DNA from: Halobacteriovorax sp.
GTDB lineage: Bacteria; Bdellovibrionota; Bacteriovoracia; Bacteriovoracales; Bacteriovoracaceae
DNA: 64,000 bases
Reading direction: 5' to 3'
NCBI GenBank assembly: GCA_020048985.1
Contig: JAIFLR010000024.1
Span: 1 to 64,000 of the forward strand
Part shown: one piece after another, positions 18,003 through 26,505 of the stretch
Position numbering within the stretch: the stretch's first letter is position 1
Layout of the letters: each line of letters begins with the position of its first letter
The notes under the pieces: generated by a model
Database searches by the model: none
What the model saw: only the letters and a program-made list of their open reading frames with translations
What the model was told of the DNA's origin: nothing
Translations under genes and position numbers: made by a program

Positions 18003-18738
18003 TAATCACCGCGGACACTTCAGCAATAAATTTCTTGTATGCAGCCAGTACTTCTTCTGTTTCAAAATTTGTTCGAGTGGGCTTAAACTGATGCTTAAAC
18101 AATATGTCCTCAAAATTTTTGAAAACTATGTCCAGTTTGGGATACGCTTCTAAGTAGCGCCGCTTACTTCTCCACATAAGAACAATTTCTTCATAGGTGC
18201 CACACCCGCAAAGTTCTTTTTCTATCTGCGCGAAGTGATTTTTTAACAAACGTCTTTTTTTGGAGATTTTTGAAAACCAAAAAAAGACACCGATGAGTAA
18301 CAAAGGGACAACAATGATGATGACCCATTTCAGGACCTGACGTGCCTCAGGAATAGTAAAATCACCGAGAACAAATGATTTGGACTCTTCAGTTGGGAGA
18401 ATTTCTATGCCATCCCATCTAATAGACACTTCTTCGCCATTTATGGTTTCAGTTATTGAATTGGTCTGCGGTACCGTAATGAAAATGACCTTCGCCTCAG
18501 ATTCCAGCTGTCCATTTTTAACCATAAAGGGAGAAACATTTAATAAGTATAATGTCTTAGAAACATTTTTGCCCTTTAGCCCTCCAAGAGCTGCCTGCCC
18601 CTCTGTTTGTTTTACGATGAGACGGCCTTCGGCTATTTCTCCTTGCTTAACCTGTGTATGGTTAAGATCCAAAACCAAGGAGACCTTGCCCCAAGAGTTA
18701 AAACAAATTAGTATCCCAACAAGAAATAATTTTATCAC
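17992..18738 (-). CDS. Exported single-pass membrane protein of the moxR/bat operon
   Basis: The 248-residue protein has a signal peptide (MIKLFLVGILICFNSWGK), a periplasmic beta-rich part (LVLDLNHTQVKQGEIAEGRL resembles the first strands of BatD), a membrane segment near 139-158 (VIIIVVPLLLIGVFFWFS), and a cytoplasmic helical tail of about 85 residues with CGCGTYEEIVLMWRSKRR. It occupies the slot held by DUF4381-type small membrane proteins in other moxR loci. It overlaps the DUF58 gene (four bases) and the BatC-like gene. Function unknown; it may be the membrane partner of the DUF58 protein. Confidence 0.7.
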   Translation of the reverse strand: MIKLFLVGILICFNSWGKVSLVLDLNHTQVKQGEIAEGRLIVKQTEGQAALGGLKGKNVSKTLYLLNVSPFMVKNGQLESEAKVIFITVPQTNSITETINGEEVSIRWDGIEILPTEESKSFVLGDFTIPEARQVLKWVIIIVVPLLLIGVFFWFSKISKKRRLLKNHFAQIEKELCGCGTYEEIVLMWRSKRRYLEAYPKLDIVFKNFEDILFKHQFKPTRTNFETEEVLAAYKKFIAEVSAVINEK

Positions 18739-19577
18739 ACAAGATCTCTCACGAATTTTTCCAGATATCTCTCATGAACACCAATTTCCTTGAATCGTTC
18801 TTTGACAAACATTGCCTGTTCTTCATTACTTTTCAGATCTGTTACAATTGATTTTCCCGACACAGGACTCTTGGTTTTAAATAAAAAAGGCAAATTGCTG
18901 TTTTTATCAACAGGAGAATAAATCCTAAAGCAATGCATGTGCTTTTTATCCAAAAGCTTGTTCCAAATCTCTTTATCTTCCACCAAACTCATATCACCTA
19001 AATAAATGACTTCCTTACGTCTTGCAAGGAACGACTTAATCTGAGCAACTTTATTTAACTCTGGAAGAGAATTTGAAAAATTACTTTTGCCGACATTAAC
19101 TTTGCCGTGTTCATCAATCACCTCTAACTTCTCCAGCATTGAAATAAAGAGTGTTAGCCCCTCTCTGCCTTTTTTGGGTGGAAGGTTAATGGTTTTATCG
19201 GCCCAAATGATTACCCGTATGGTGTCATGTGTTTCACCGGCTAACAGGTACAGTAGCCCAATTATCTCCACCAAGGCCTGAAGTTTTGAAACATCCTTAT
19301 AACCATAAAACAGGGTCTGACTTAAATCTAAAAAAACTACAATCTCTACATTCCTCTCTTCCTCAAAAGTTTTAACATAGATATTGGATGATCGGGCAGA
19401 GAGCTTCCAGTCAATGAACCGAACATCATCACCTGGAACATACACCTGGTGCTCTCTGAACTGCAGACCTGATCCTCTGAAATGCGATTTCAGCATGCCC
19501 GTAGCGTAGGCATTAGAGTTTTTAAAGATGTGAGACTGGATCATTCCGACGACCCGTTCAATCTCCTTTAAATTCAT
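18735..19577 (-). CDS. DUF58 family protein partner of MoxR
   Basis: The 280-residue protein carries the DUF58 hallmark FREHQVYVPGDDVRFIDWKL followed by SNIYVKTFEEERNVEIVVFLDLSQT, where the last strand resembles the metal-site strand of a von Willebrand A fold (DLSxT). No membrane segment is present. DUF58 genes are nearly always adjacent to moxR, as here with a one-base gap. The VWA-like DxSxS site is only partly kept (DLSQT). Its role is probably as an adaptor that the MoxR AAA ATPase acts on. Confidence 0.85.
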   Translation of the reverse strand: MNLKEIERVVGMIQSHIFKNSNAYATGMLKSHFRGSGLQFREHQVYVPGDDVRFIDWKLSARSSNIYVKTFEEERNVEIVVFLDLSQTLFYGYKDVSKLQALVEIIGLLYLLAGETHDTIRVIIWADKTINLPPKKGREGLTLFISMLEKLEVIDEHGKVNVGKSNFSNSLPELNKVAQIKSFLARRKEVIYLGDMSLVEDKEIWNKLLDKKHMHCFRIYSPVDKNSNLPFLFKTKSPVSGKSIVTDLKSNEEQAMFVKERFKEIGVHERYLEKFVRDLV

Positions 19578-19578
19578 C

Positions 19579-20520
19579 TCAGATCACATTTGCAGCAATC
19601 GTTGTGACCAAATTGCGCGTATTAATTTTATCAATTTGAGCTTCGTATGAAGCGATCACACGGTGACCCATCACTGATGGAACTATCGAGAGAACATGAT
19701 CTGGAGAAACAAAATCCTTTCCATCCATGAAGGCTTTAAATTTTGCGATTTTATAAAGCCAAATCGAAGCTCTAGGAGATGCGCCTGCAATCAAGGCGCC
19801 TTCATATTTTTTTGGAAAATATTTATTACCGGGCCTCGTTGCATGGACCATACGTATAATCATGTCTTTTATTTTTTCATCAACATAAATCATTTCTACT
19901 TTTTCTTTTAAAGCAAAAAGATCGTGCTGATTAATAAGGGATTTCATTTCCATCTGTTGTGATTTGAGACCTAGAATACTTTTTTCTGCCTCAAAATCAG
20001 GGTAATCCACGGCAATTTTCATCATAAATCGATCGAGCTGAGCCTCTGGAAGATTATATGTCCCTTCCTGCTCAATCGGGTTCTGAGTGGCGAGTACCAC
20101 GAATGGACTCGGAAGCTTGTGCGTTTTATCCCCAATAGTCACTTGTTTTTCGGCCATTGCTTCAAGTAGAGCCGACTGAACTTTAGCCGGTGAGCGGTTG
20201 ATTTCATCCGCAAGTACAAGCTGAGTAAAGATGGGTCCAAATTTTGTGGTAAATTCTTGTTTCTGCTGGTTATACATCATTGTTCCAACCAAGTCAGATG
20301 GAAGAAGATCCGGTGTAAACTGAATTCTTTGAAACTGAAGATCACAAATTTTACTCATAACGGAAACGCTTAGAGTTTTTCCCAGACCTGGCAACCCTTC
20401 AATCAATAAATGCCCCTCGCACACGAGAGCAGCAATGATCGACTCCAACAATTCATCTTGCCCAAAGATAATTGTTTTTGCCTGTTTGATAACATTATGG
20501 ACTTTTTCCTGTAAAATCAT
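19579..20520 (-). CDS. MoxR-family AAA+ ATPase
   Basis: The 313-residue protein has Walker A EGLPGLGKT near residue 45, FTPDLLPSDLVGTM, Walker B FTQLVLADEINRSPAKVQSA and sensor/arginine-finger segment PEAQLDRFMMKI, all diagnostic of MoxR AAA+ ATPases. These act as chaperones that fold or load metal-dependent VWA proteins. It follows rlmI with no gap and precedes DUF58 and three envelope proteins. Notably, no VWA gene is present in the run, so its client must be elsewhere or be the DUF58 protein. Confidence 0.93.
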   Translation of the reverse strand: MILQEKVHNVIKQAKTIIFGQDELLESIIAALVCEGHLLIEGLPGLGKTLSVSVMSKICDLQFQRIQFTPDLLPSDLVGTMMYNQQKQEFTTKFGPIFTQLVLADEINRSPAKVQSALLEAMAEKQVTIGDKTHKLPSPFVVLATQNPIEQEGTYNLPEAQLDRFMMKIAVDYPDFEAEKSILGLKSQQMEMKSLINQHDLFALKEKVEMIYVDEKIKDMIIRMVHATRPGNKYFPKKYEGALIAGASPRASIWLYKIAKFKAFMDGKDFVSPDHVLSIVPSVMGHRVIASYEAQIDKINTRNLVTTIAANVI

Positions 20521-21717
20521 TTAAGACTCCATTAGATAAAAATAACATTTAATATAATTTGATTTATCACCAAGGGATGCAACCGGGTGATCCCAGCCTT
20601 GCATCCCGGTATGTAGTAATTGAACTTTTCTATTTTCTTTCAATGCAGCTTCAAGAATGTTTCTTTGAAATTCTTCATGACTCACATAATGGGTGCATGA
20701 TGAAAATACCAGTAAGGAACCTGGCAGAGAAGCTTTCATGACTTTCCGGTGAAGCTTACTATACCCATCCAAGGCCTGGTCTTTCTGAAGAGGACTTTTG
20801 GCAAATGCCGGAGGGTCACAGAGGATCAGATCAAAAAATTGTTTATTCTGGATGGCTTGATCCAGAAACTTAAATACATCAGAGCGGTGAAACTCACCCC
20901 TTCCCTGAAAATCATTACGTTCAAGGCCCGTCATAATTTCAGATTCAAAATTTCCCTGATCTACAAAACTGACGGATTCAACCCCAGCATTCAATGCGCA
21001 CATGCCCCAGGCACCCGCATAACAAAACAAATCTGTTGCACGTGCTAACTTACGGTTTAAGCGCCCTAGGATCTGCATTAATTGGTAGCGATTTTCACGG
21101 TGATCATAATAGAACCCTACTTTTTGCATCACTTCGGATCTTAAAGTGTACTTAATTCCATTCTCTTCAATTTCCAAAGATGGTATTGGCTCATTATCAA
21201 AGGTAGGAAGAAATTCTTTCTCACGATATTTAGCGTTATCCAAAAAATAAGCTTTACCTGAAACAAGACCCTCGATCGTTTCTTTTATTAGAGTCCTAAA
21301 TTTATCCACACCTGCAGTATTAATTTGAATAACTGCTTTGTCTAAAAACTGATCGATAATTAATCCGGGTAAACCATCTGAGACTCCATAAAAAATGCGA
21401 GCGCCTAGATTGTACCCAGAAAACAACTGTCTTTTTTTAAATGCATCAACGACTGTGCTGCGAACAAAGTTTTCAACACTAAAAACATCAATTTCTTTAG
21501 GCTCCACAGTTTTGATAACCTGGATGCTGGCATATTTCTCATCGATCATTGAATTCACAAAACAAAGCGATGGACTATTAAGTTCAGTATGTGTGAGTAA
21601 ACACCATTCTCCTGGAGGAAGCGATTTGATCGAGTCATCCAGGTCTGCTTGTTTTAACTCTTTGTGATGGGCTCGAATTTTATTCAATCCACTCTTGGCC
21701 AATTTCAATAATCTCAA
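20521..21717 (-). CDS. rlmI: 23S rRNA cytosine-5 methyltransferase, RlmI family
   Basis: The 398-residue SAM enzyme has a PUA-like N-terminal domain, a central segment with QVGFYYDHRENR-like KVGFYYDHRENRYQLM, the Rossmann motif DLFCYAGAWGMCAL and motif IV ILCDPPAFAKS. The catalytic cysteine is probably in FSSCTHYVSHEEF. This is the RlmI (m5C1962 of 23S rRNA) family. The start is a TTG at 21717 behind AAGG; no ATG is near. A sigma70-like promoter at 21747-21774 fits it as the first gene of the moxR/bat run. Confidence 0.9.
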   Translation of the reverse strand: MRLLKLAKSGLNKIRAHHKELKQADLDDSIKSLPPGEWCLLTHTELNSPSLCFVNSMIDEKYASIQVIKTVEPKEIDVFSVENFVRSTVVDAFKKRQLFSGYNLGARIFYGVSDGLPGLIIDQFLDKAVIQINTAGVDKFRTLIKETIEGLVSGKAYFLDNAKYREKEFLPTFDNEPIPSLEIEENGIKYTLRSEVMQKVGFYYDHRENRYQLMQILGRLNRKLARATDLFCYAGAWGMCALNAGVESVSFVDQGNFESEIMTGLERNDFQGRGEFHRSDVFKFLDQAIQNKQFFDLILCDPPAFAKSPLQKDQALDGYSKLHRKVMKASLPGSLLVFSSCTHYVSHEEFQRNILEAALKENRKVQLLHTGMQGWDHPVASLGDKSNYIKCYFYLMES

Positions 21718-21746
21718 GAAGCTACCTTGCTGAAATGTTTTTAATT

Positions 21747-21774
21747 ATTATAACAGCTTAGAGGAGGCTCTCAA
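21747..21774 (-). promoter_or_regulatory. Sigma70-type promoter for rlmI-moxR-bat run
   Basis: Minus-strand TTGAGA (21769-21774) and TATAAT (21747-21752) are separated by 16 bases, about 30 bases before the rlmI start. No other good promoter was seen between here and pilA on this strand, where most genes overlap or nearly touch. Confidence 0.6.
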
Positions 21775-21808
21775 GGGCGAAGAGGGAATTAAATATGATA
21801 GAACAAAA

Positions 21809-24800
21809 CTAGTCGGGTTTAAATTCAAGACTTTTAAAAGTTTCTGCTAGAAATTGCTCCAGAGCTGGGCGGTGATTGAGAAAAAGTTCATCCATAATGC
21901 CTTTGAGTCGGTATCCATCATCATTTTTCTCACCTAAAAACGATATTAATAGTGAAAGAGTCAACTTTTTATCATTGGTTCCCAGTGAAACTTGAAACCA
22001 TGTTTTTAATGACTCCCACTGAGTGTCATGCGGCGAAAACATCATTTTAAAAGTTTCTATCCAGTTAAGATCAGTTTGAAAGTCATGCATATTTACAAGT
22101 TGATTCAATAAGCCTGAGGCCTTGGCGAGAAATGTTGCATCTTTGAGAAGCTCACGAAGGTCTTGGGCCACCAACACATTAGAGGATTCTAAAGTAGTGG
22201 CTAGACGGTTCAAGGCTTCTGGATTTTGTAGAAGATTATCAAACAATTTATTAATTAAATTTAATAATTCCTTCTTGTTTTCAACTTCAGAAAGTATCAC
22301 TCTAATTTCAGGCCACATTTCAATTGATAGTTCTAGTAGTGTGGCAAGCTTCTCAATGTTGGCAGTGGACACCTTGTCAGACGATAGAAGAACGATCGAC
22401 TTCAGGGCGATTTCTTCGAATACTTTTTGCTCATCGGCTTTCAGCGTGGTGATGAAACTCAACCCATCCTCAAGCATTTGGTTCAGTTGATTTCTGTCGT
22501 TATCTAGATATTTATTCAGGACAAGTTGTAAAGAAAACTTTATTTTCTCTAAGCTATGGCGCCCTATAAAGTTGGAATTGATTTTCTTAAAATCACCAGA
22601 ATCAAGGCTACTTAATGTTGAATCAAACCTGGCCCGGACGAAATGTGCGAGATGTCTAAGACCTGACATTTCAACAACCTTAGTCAGGAAGACTCCATTA
22701 TGCCCTTCAACAATTCCCTCATTTGGAACTCTGTAGGGGTTAAAGTTTTGTGTACTTATCTTCGATGATTCGCCAATAGCTGCCAATAAACTTTGAATAA
22801 ATGGTCCATAGCTTCTAGTAGAACCATCGGCTTGTACATAGACATCAGAAAGATCAACCAGTGACTTATAGGTCTGTCTGATATTTTTAAATCTGTATTT
22901 AGTGTCAGCAGGGAAAGCACGAACTCCTCGAAGAAGACCTCCCGACCCATCCAGCATCTTGAGCAACTTCTCAGAGTCAATGACATCCGATCTGTAATCC
23001 TCAGCAGAGGCAACCATGTTTTTGAAGTGAGAGCCGTAAAAGTTATTCAAAAATCCAATATCACGGATCACTACTTCTAAACGGTCAAGTACGTTACCTT
23101 GAAGAGACTCGGATTTTGATTTGGTCTGATAGACAAATGGTTCGTATGTCTTGCTTGATGACAAATCATAGAGAAAACGAATAATTTCATCAATTGATGC
23201 TTTATGAACTCTCGTTTTTGATTTTCTAAACGGAAGCTCTATGCCACCAGCAGGGTGAATCCATGTTACCAATTCCTTTATAAGACTATTATCTTTTTCA
23301 TTTTTTCTTTTTAAAAGTCGAAGTATTTGTAAAAAACCATCATTAAGTTCTGATTTATCTAGACAAGGGTTAGCACCCAAATGAGGAGAAAGATCCTTAC
23401 ATGAAGTAGGTTTAATAAACAAATCAACATAGGGATCAGCTTTTTCCATAAGCTTAAAACTATCCGCTGTAAGTTGATTGAGGCCAGCATCATCCTGGCC
23501 TTCAATAAACTGCAGAAGTTTAGAATCAAGACTCAGTATTTTATTTGTTTGAGTATAGAGCCCGGAGAACTGGTGAAAAGTCTCCAACAGGCGAGGATCA
23601 GTAACTACTCGATGAATTTCATCCAGATTATCTTTTATGCCGCGTTTACCATCTTGGCTTTCAAGCGCCAGGTCAGCCTTTACTGCTGATGTAAAAATAA
23701 ACTGTAACATTCCAGGCGACCAAACACCCGTGCCAGAGTGAAAATCGTCAACCTCATATTTTTCTTTAAAATACTTATCAGACGCATTCATCCAAAGATA
23801 AATCTGTCCCACAAATCCAACTTTACCTAAAATTGCCAAGCAAGACTCAGGTAATGAATTAACCAGATTGTAATAACTTGTATCCATCTCATAAGAAGAT
23901 GTCAGAGAGGCGTAGCACGCGCGTGACAAAACCGACTCCTGGGACTGAACTGACTCCACGTAATTGAGCACTTTGTCTTTTTTGGGCTCAGGCAAAACTG
24001 ATAATCGCTTGGGGGCGACATAATCCTGAGTCATGATTTCAATTAACTCAAACAACCCTTTATTGGACAGAAATTCTGATAATTGTTTCTGGGCTTTTTC
24101 CTCAGCTAGAACTTGAATAACGTATCGAACATTGTCTTGAAAAAACTTGTCTTTTAAATTTTCAGCTAAGGCTGAAGACAAGTCAGGAAAAGTAACTAGT
24201 ATTGTTTCAGCAAAATGAATTGCATCCGAAGCTTTAATCTGCTCATCAAGCAATAAATTCAAAAGACTGACAAAATCTTTTCGATCACTGGCGCTCTGAG
24301 TACTCCAGAGCTTGCTCCAAGCATGATACCAACTACGAACTTGACTCTTGTCTACTGAGATTTCATGAACAAGTTGTGAAATTGCCGCCAAGTCTTCAGA
24401 TGATAGCTCTGTCAAAACCTCATATAGAGACCGAACCATTTCCTGGTCTCTTCCATCTGCACTTAAATCAATCAGGAGACCTCTCAGGGCAGCAAAACTA
24501 TCCGATGACAAAAATGACAAAAAGACAAATCTATCTTGGTCAAAAACCTGATGAATTCTTTTAAGGAATTTAAAGTCATGGGTTGATGGAAGAACACTAA
24601 AGGCATGTTTTAAAATCATGTAGAATGAATTCAGACCTTGATTTCGTTCTTTCTCTTCACAGAATTCCTGAAAAGCTAAAAACTTTGTCATTCCATGGAG
24701 TAATAAGTTTTCAAAAACTTCTTTGTTTTCGTTTTTAAGACCTTCAATTTTATGCTTAAGTTCCTGACCAACGTTAATATTAAAGTCTTTTTTATTAGAT

Positions 24801-25627
24801 CTGTTTGTGCACTTAATCCCAGTTTCAAGACTGTTTTTCAAAAATGTCACATCTTGATAAAAGCCTGGCTCCTCAATCACATCCAAAAGAATATTCAAAT
24901 TTCCATTTACGCCGTTCTGGGCCCAGTTCCTTATAGGGGAATCTCCATCATAAAGAATCCGTGAAAGATGATTCCAGTCCTTAGAGTCCATGTTCTGAGA
25001 AAAATCTCCTAACAACACTTCGGCTCGGTCAGTTAACTTCTCTTTATCTTCATCTGAGAGAAGACCACTTATTTGATTTTTTTTGACCTCATAAGCCGTT
25101 GTCAAATTACGTAATGCCTTAACCGTTTTTAGATTTTCATTGTTTGAACTGGAAAGAACTGACATCAGCTTAGAGACGTCTTGCGATTCCAAATGATTTA
25201 AACTCAAAGCCTTGTTAACTTGCGAGAGAATTTTATGTTCTTTGAGACCTTTTTCAAACAGCATCCCAAGAGTCTTCAATTCTCCAAGCGCCTCTGCGTT
25301 AGCAACAAGCTCATACAAGGTTTTTCTTTTTTCTTTGGTACTAAAAAATGTGTCATTGATTACTTTAAAGGCATTATTCACAGAAACATCATCTGCATTT
25401 TTTATTGCAAGATTTAGATCAGGATATTTTTGGGCCCAACCTGAGCAATCAAAAATGTTCAGAATATTTTTCCGACTTAAAACTTGTCCTTCAAAAACCA
25501 TTGAGGAGCATGAAGCTTTAACAGCACGGCGTGGTGTAGTTGAATTTTTTAACTCAGCAGGTTTTTGGCCAGTACAAGATTGCACCAAGACCAACATGCC
25601 AAGTAGAAATGGGAACAAATGCTTCAT
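21809..25627 (-). CDS. Giant orphan lipoprotein (1272 residues)
   Basis: The signal peptide ends in a lipobox (LVLVQSC, cysteine at about residue 18), so this is a lipoprotein; the residues after Cys (TGQK) carry no Asp at +2, which is compatible with outer-membrane placement. The remaining 1250 residues read as almost continuous amphipathic helices rich in Leu, Ser, Asp and Lys, with no motif I know. Recurrent patterns such as LxxLLxxL suggest a superhelical repeat protein. It stands alone between rlmI and a LolA-like gene. I do not recognise it. Very large exported helical lipoproteins are a recurrent feature of Bdellovibrionota genomes, but no function should be assigned. Confidence 0.85.
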   Translation of the reverse strand: MKHLFPFLLGMLVLVQSCTGQKPAELKNSTTPRRAVKASCSSMVFEGQVLSRKNILNIFDCSGWAQKYPDLNLAIKNADDVSVNNAFKVINDTFFSTKEKRKTLYELVANAEALGELKTLGMLFEKGLKEHKILSQVNKALSLNHLESQDVSKLMSVLSSSNNENLKTVKALRNLTTAYEVKKNQISGLLSDEDKEKLTDRAEVLLGDFSQNMDSKDWNHLSRILYDGDSPIRNWAQNGVNGNLNILLDVIEEPGFYQDVTFLKNSLETGIKCTNRSNKKDFNINVGQELKHKIEGLKNENKEVFENLLLHGMTKFLAFQEFCEEKERNQGLNSFYMILKHAFSVLPSTHDFKFLKRIHQVFDQDRFVFLSFLSSDSFAALRGLLIDLSADGRDQEMVRSLYEVLTELSSEDLAAISQLVHEISVDKSQVRSWYHAWSKLWSTQSASDRKDFVSLLNLLLDEQIKASDAIHFAETILVTFPDLSSALAENLKDKFFQDNVRYVIQVLAEEKAQKQLSEFLSNKGLFELIEIMTQDYVAPKRLSVLPEPKKDKVLNYVESVQSQESVLSRACYASLTSSYEMDTSYYNLVNSLPESCLAILGKVGFVGQIYLWMNASDKYFKEKYEVDDFHSGTGVWSPGMLQFIFTSAVKADLALESQDGKRGIKDNLDEIHRVVTDPRLLETFHQFSGLYTQTNKILSLDSKLLQFIEGQDDAGLNQLTADSFKLMEKADPYVDLFIKPTSCKDLSPHLGANPCLDKSELNDGFLQILRLLKRKNEKDNSLIKELVTWIHPAGGIELPFRKSKTRVHKASIDEIIRFLYDLSSSKTYEPFVYQTKSKSESLQGNVLDRLEVVIRDIGFLNNFYGSHFKNMVASAEDYRSDVIDSEKLLKMLDGSGGLLRGVRAFPADTKYRFKNIRQTYKSLVDLSDVYVQADGSTRSYGPFIQSLLAAIGESSKISTQNFNPYRVPNEGIVEGHNGVFLTKVVEMSGLRHLAHFVRARFDSTLSSLDSGDFKKINSNFIGRHSLEKIKFSLQLVLNKYLDNDRNQLNQMLEDGLSFITTLKADEQKVFEEIALKSIVLLSSDKVSTANIEKLATLLELSIEMWPEIRVILSEVENKKELLNLINKLFDNLLQNPEALNRLATTLESSNVLVAQDLRELLKDATFLAKASGLLNQLVNMHDFQTDLNWIETFKMMFSPHDTQWESLKTWFQVSLGTNDKKLTLSLLISFLGEKNDDGYRLKGIMDELFLNHRPALEQFLAETFKSLEFKPD

Positions 25628-25699
25628 AGCCTAGAATTTACCATCCAGGATCATTCTGTAGGTTAGATTGAAGCTTAACTATGTAGAAATAACAGGCTT

Positions 25700-26503
25700 T
25701 TAAGGGGCAGTCTTAGATGAGTCGCCCAGGAAGTATTTTAGGGCCTCACCTGCATTGATTTGGTAATTTTTAAATTCAATAGTTTCTTCTGTTATCATGG
25801 GCTTAGCATTCGAGGATTCAAGCTTCTGTTCAGTTGTGATCTCGACCTCGCTCAAAACGGCTATCCCTTGAGAGGTTCCATACTTCAGTTCTTTTTTAAC
25901 CGTCAGAGATTGGCCATTTTCAGAGCTGGTTGTGGATGTAGATTTCATCACCCATTTCCCCGCTGCAAACCCTTCCTTTTCGTATTTTGGAGTAGTTACA
26001 AGCGTTCCAACGGCCTTATTGCCCACGACCTCAGTTAATCTATCTTGGTTATCAAAACGTAAAACAAAAGATTGTACGTTAGCAATCCCGGTAGAATCTT
26101 GAGCAACGATATCTTTGGGACTACCTGCTGTATTAAACTTATAGCCCGCAAATCGTTGAACAGAAGTGAGTGGGAGTAAATTATCTATGACCGAGAAAAT
26201 GGAAAGTTTAAGTTCTTCCTTGATTTCTCTGAACCCATCAGGAAGGCCAATGACTTCAATGGCAATTCTTTCGGGATTAGCAGTCCAGTAGGTTCTAAAA
26301 ATTACTTCTTTAACTTTCCCAAACGTCATCATTTCATTCATCTGTTTTGTCAGCTTGGAGCTTTCGATATCAACGACAAATTCTTTTACGCCCTTGGTTT
26401 TCAATGAATAGACTTTGGCATCAAAACTATTCAAATAGCTAACAGGATCCTGAGACCAAGCGTTCATTGAAAATACTGCCATGATTAAAAATAGTGCTCT
26501 CAT
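25700..26503 (-). CDS. Exported LolA-like protein of unknown function
   Basis: The 267-residue protein from the ATG at 26503 has a signal peptide (MRALFLIMAVFSMNAWSQ) and a beta-rich body with repeated strands (VKEVIFRTYWTANPERIAIE, VQSFVLRFDNQDRLTEVVG, ATKEGFAAGKW-like segment). These resemble half-barrels of the LolA/LppX fold, but no diagnostic motif is visible, so the fold call is tentative. The gene follows rqcH with almost no gap. A starter codon at 26521 would overlap rqcH and spoil the signal peptide. Confidence 0.75.
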   Translation of the reverse strand: MRALFLIMAVFSMNAWSQDPVSYLNSFDAKVYSLKTKGVKEFVVDIESSKLTKQMNEMMTFGKVKEVIFRTYWTANPERIAIEVIGLPDGFREIKEELKLSIFSVIDNLLPLTSVQRFAGYKFNTAGSPKDIVAQDSTGIANVQSFVLRFDNQDRLTEVVGNKAVGTLVTTPKYEKEGFAAGKWVMKSTSTTSSENGQSLTVKKELKYGTSQGIAVLSEVEITTEQKLESSNAKPMITEETIEFKNYQINAGEALKYFLGDSSKTAP

Positions 26504-26505
26504 GA

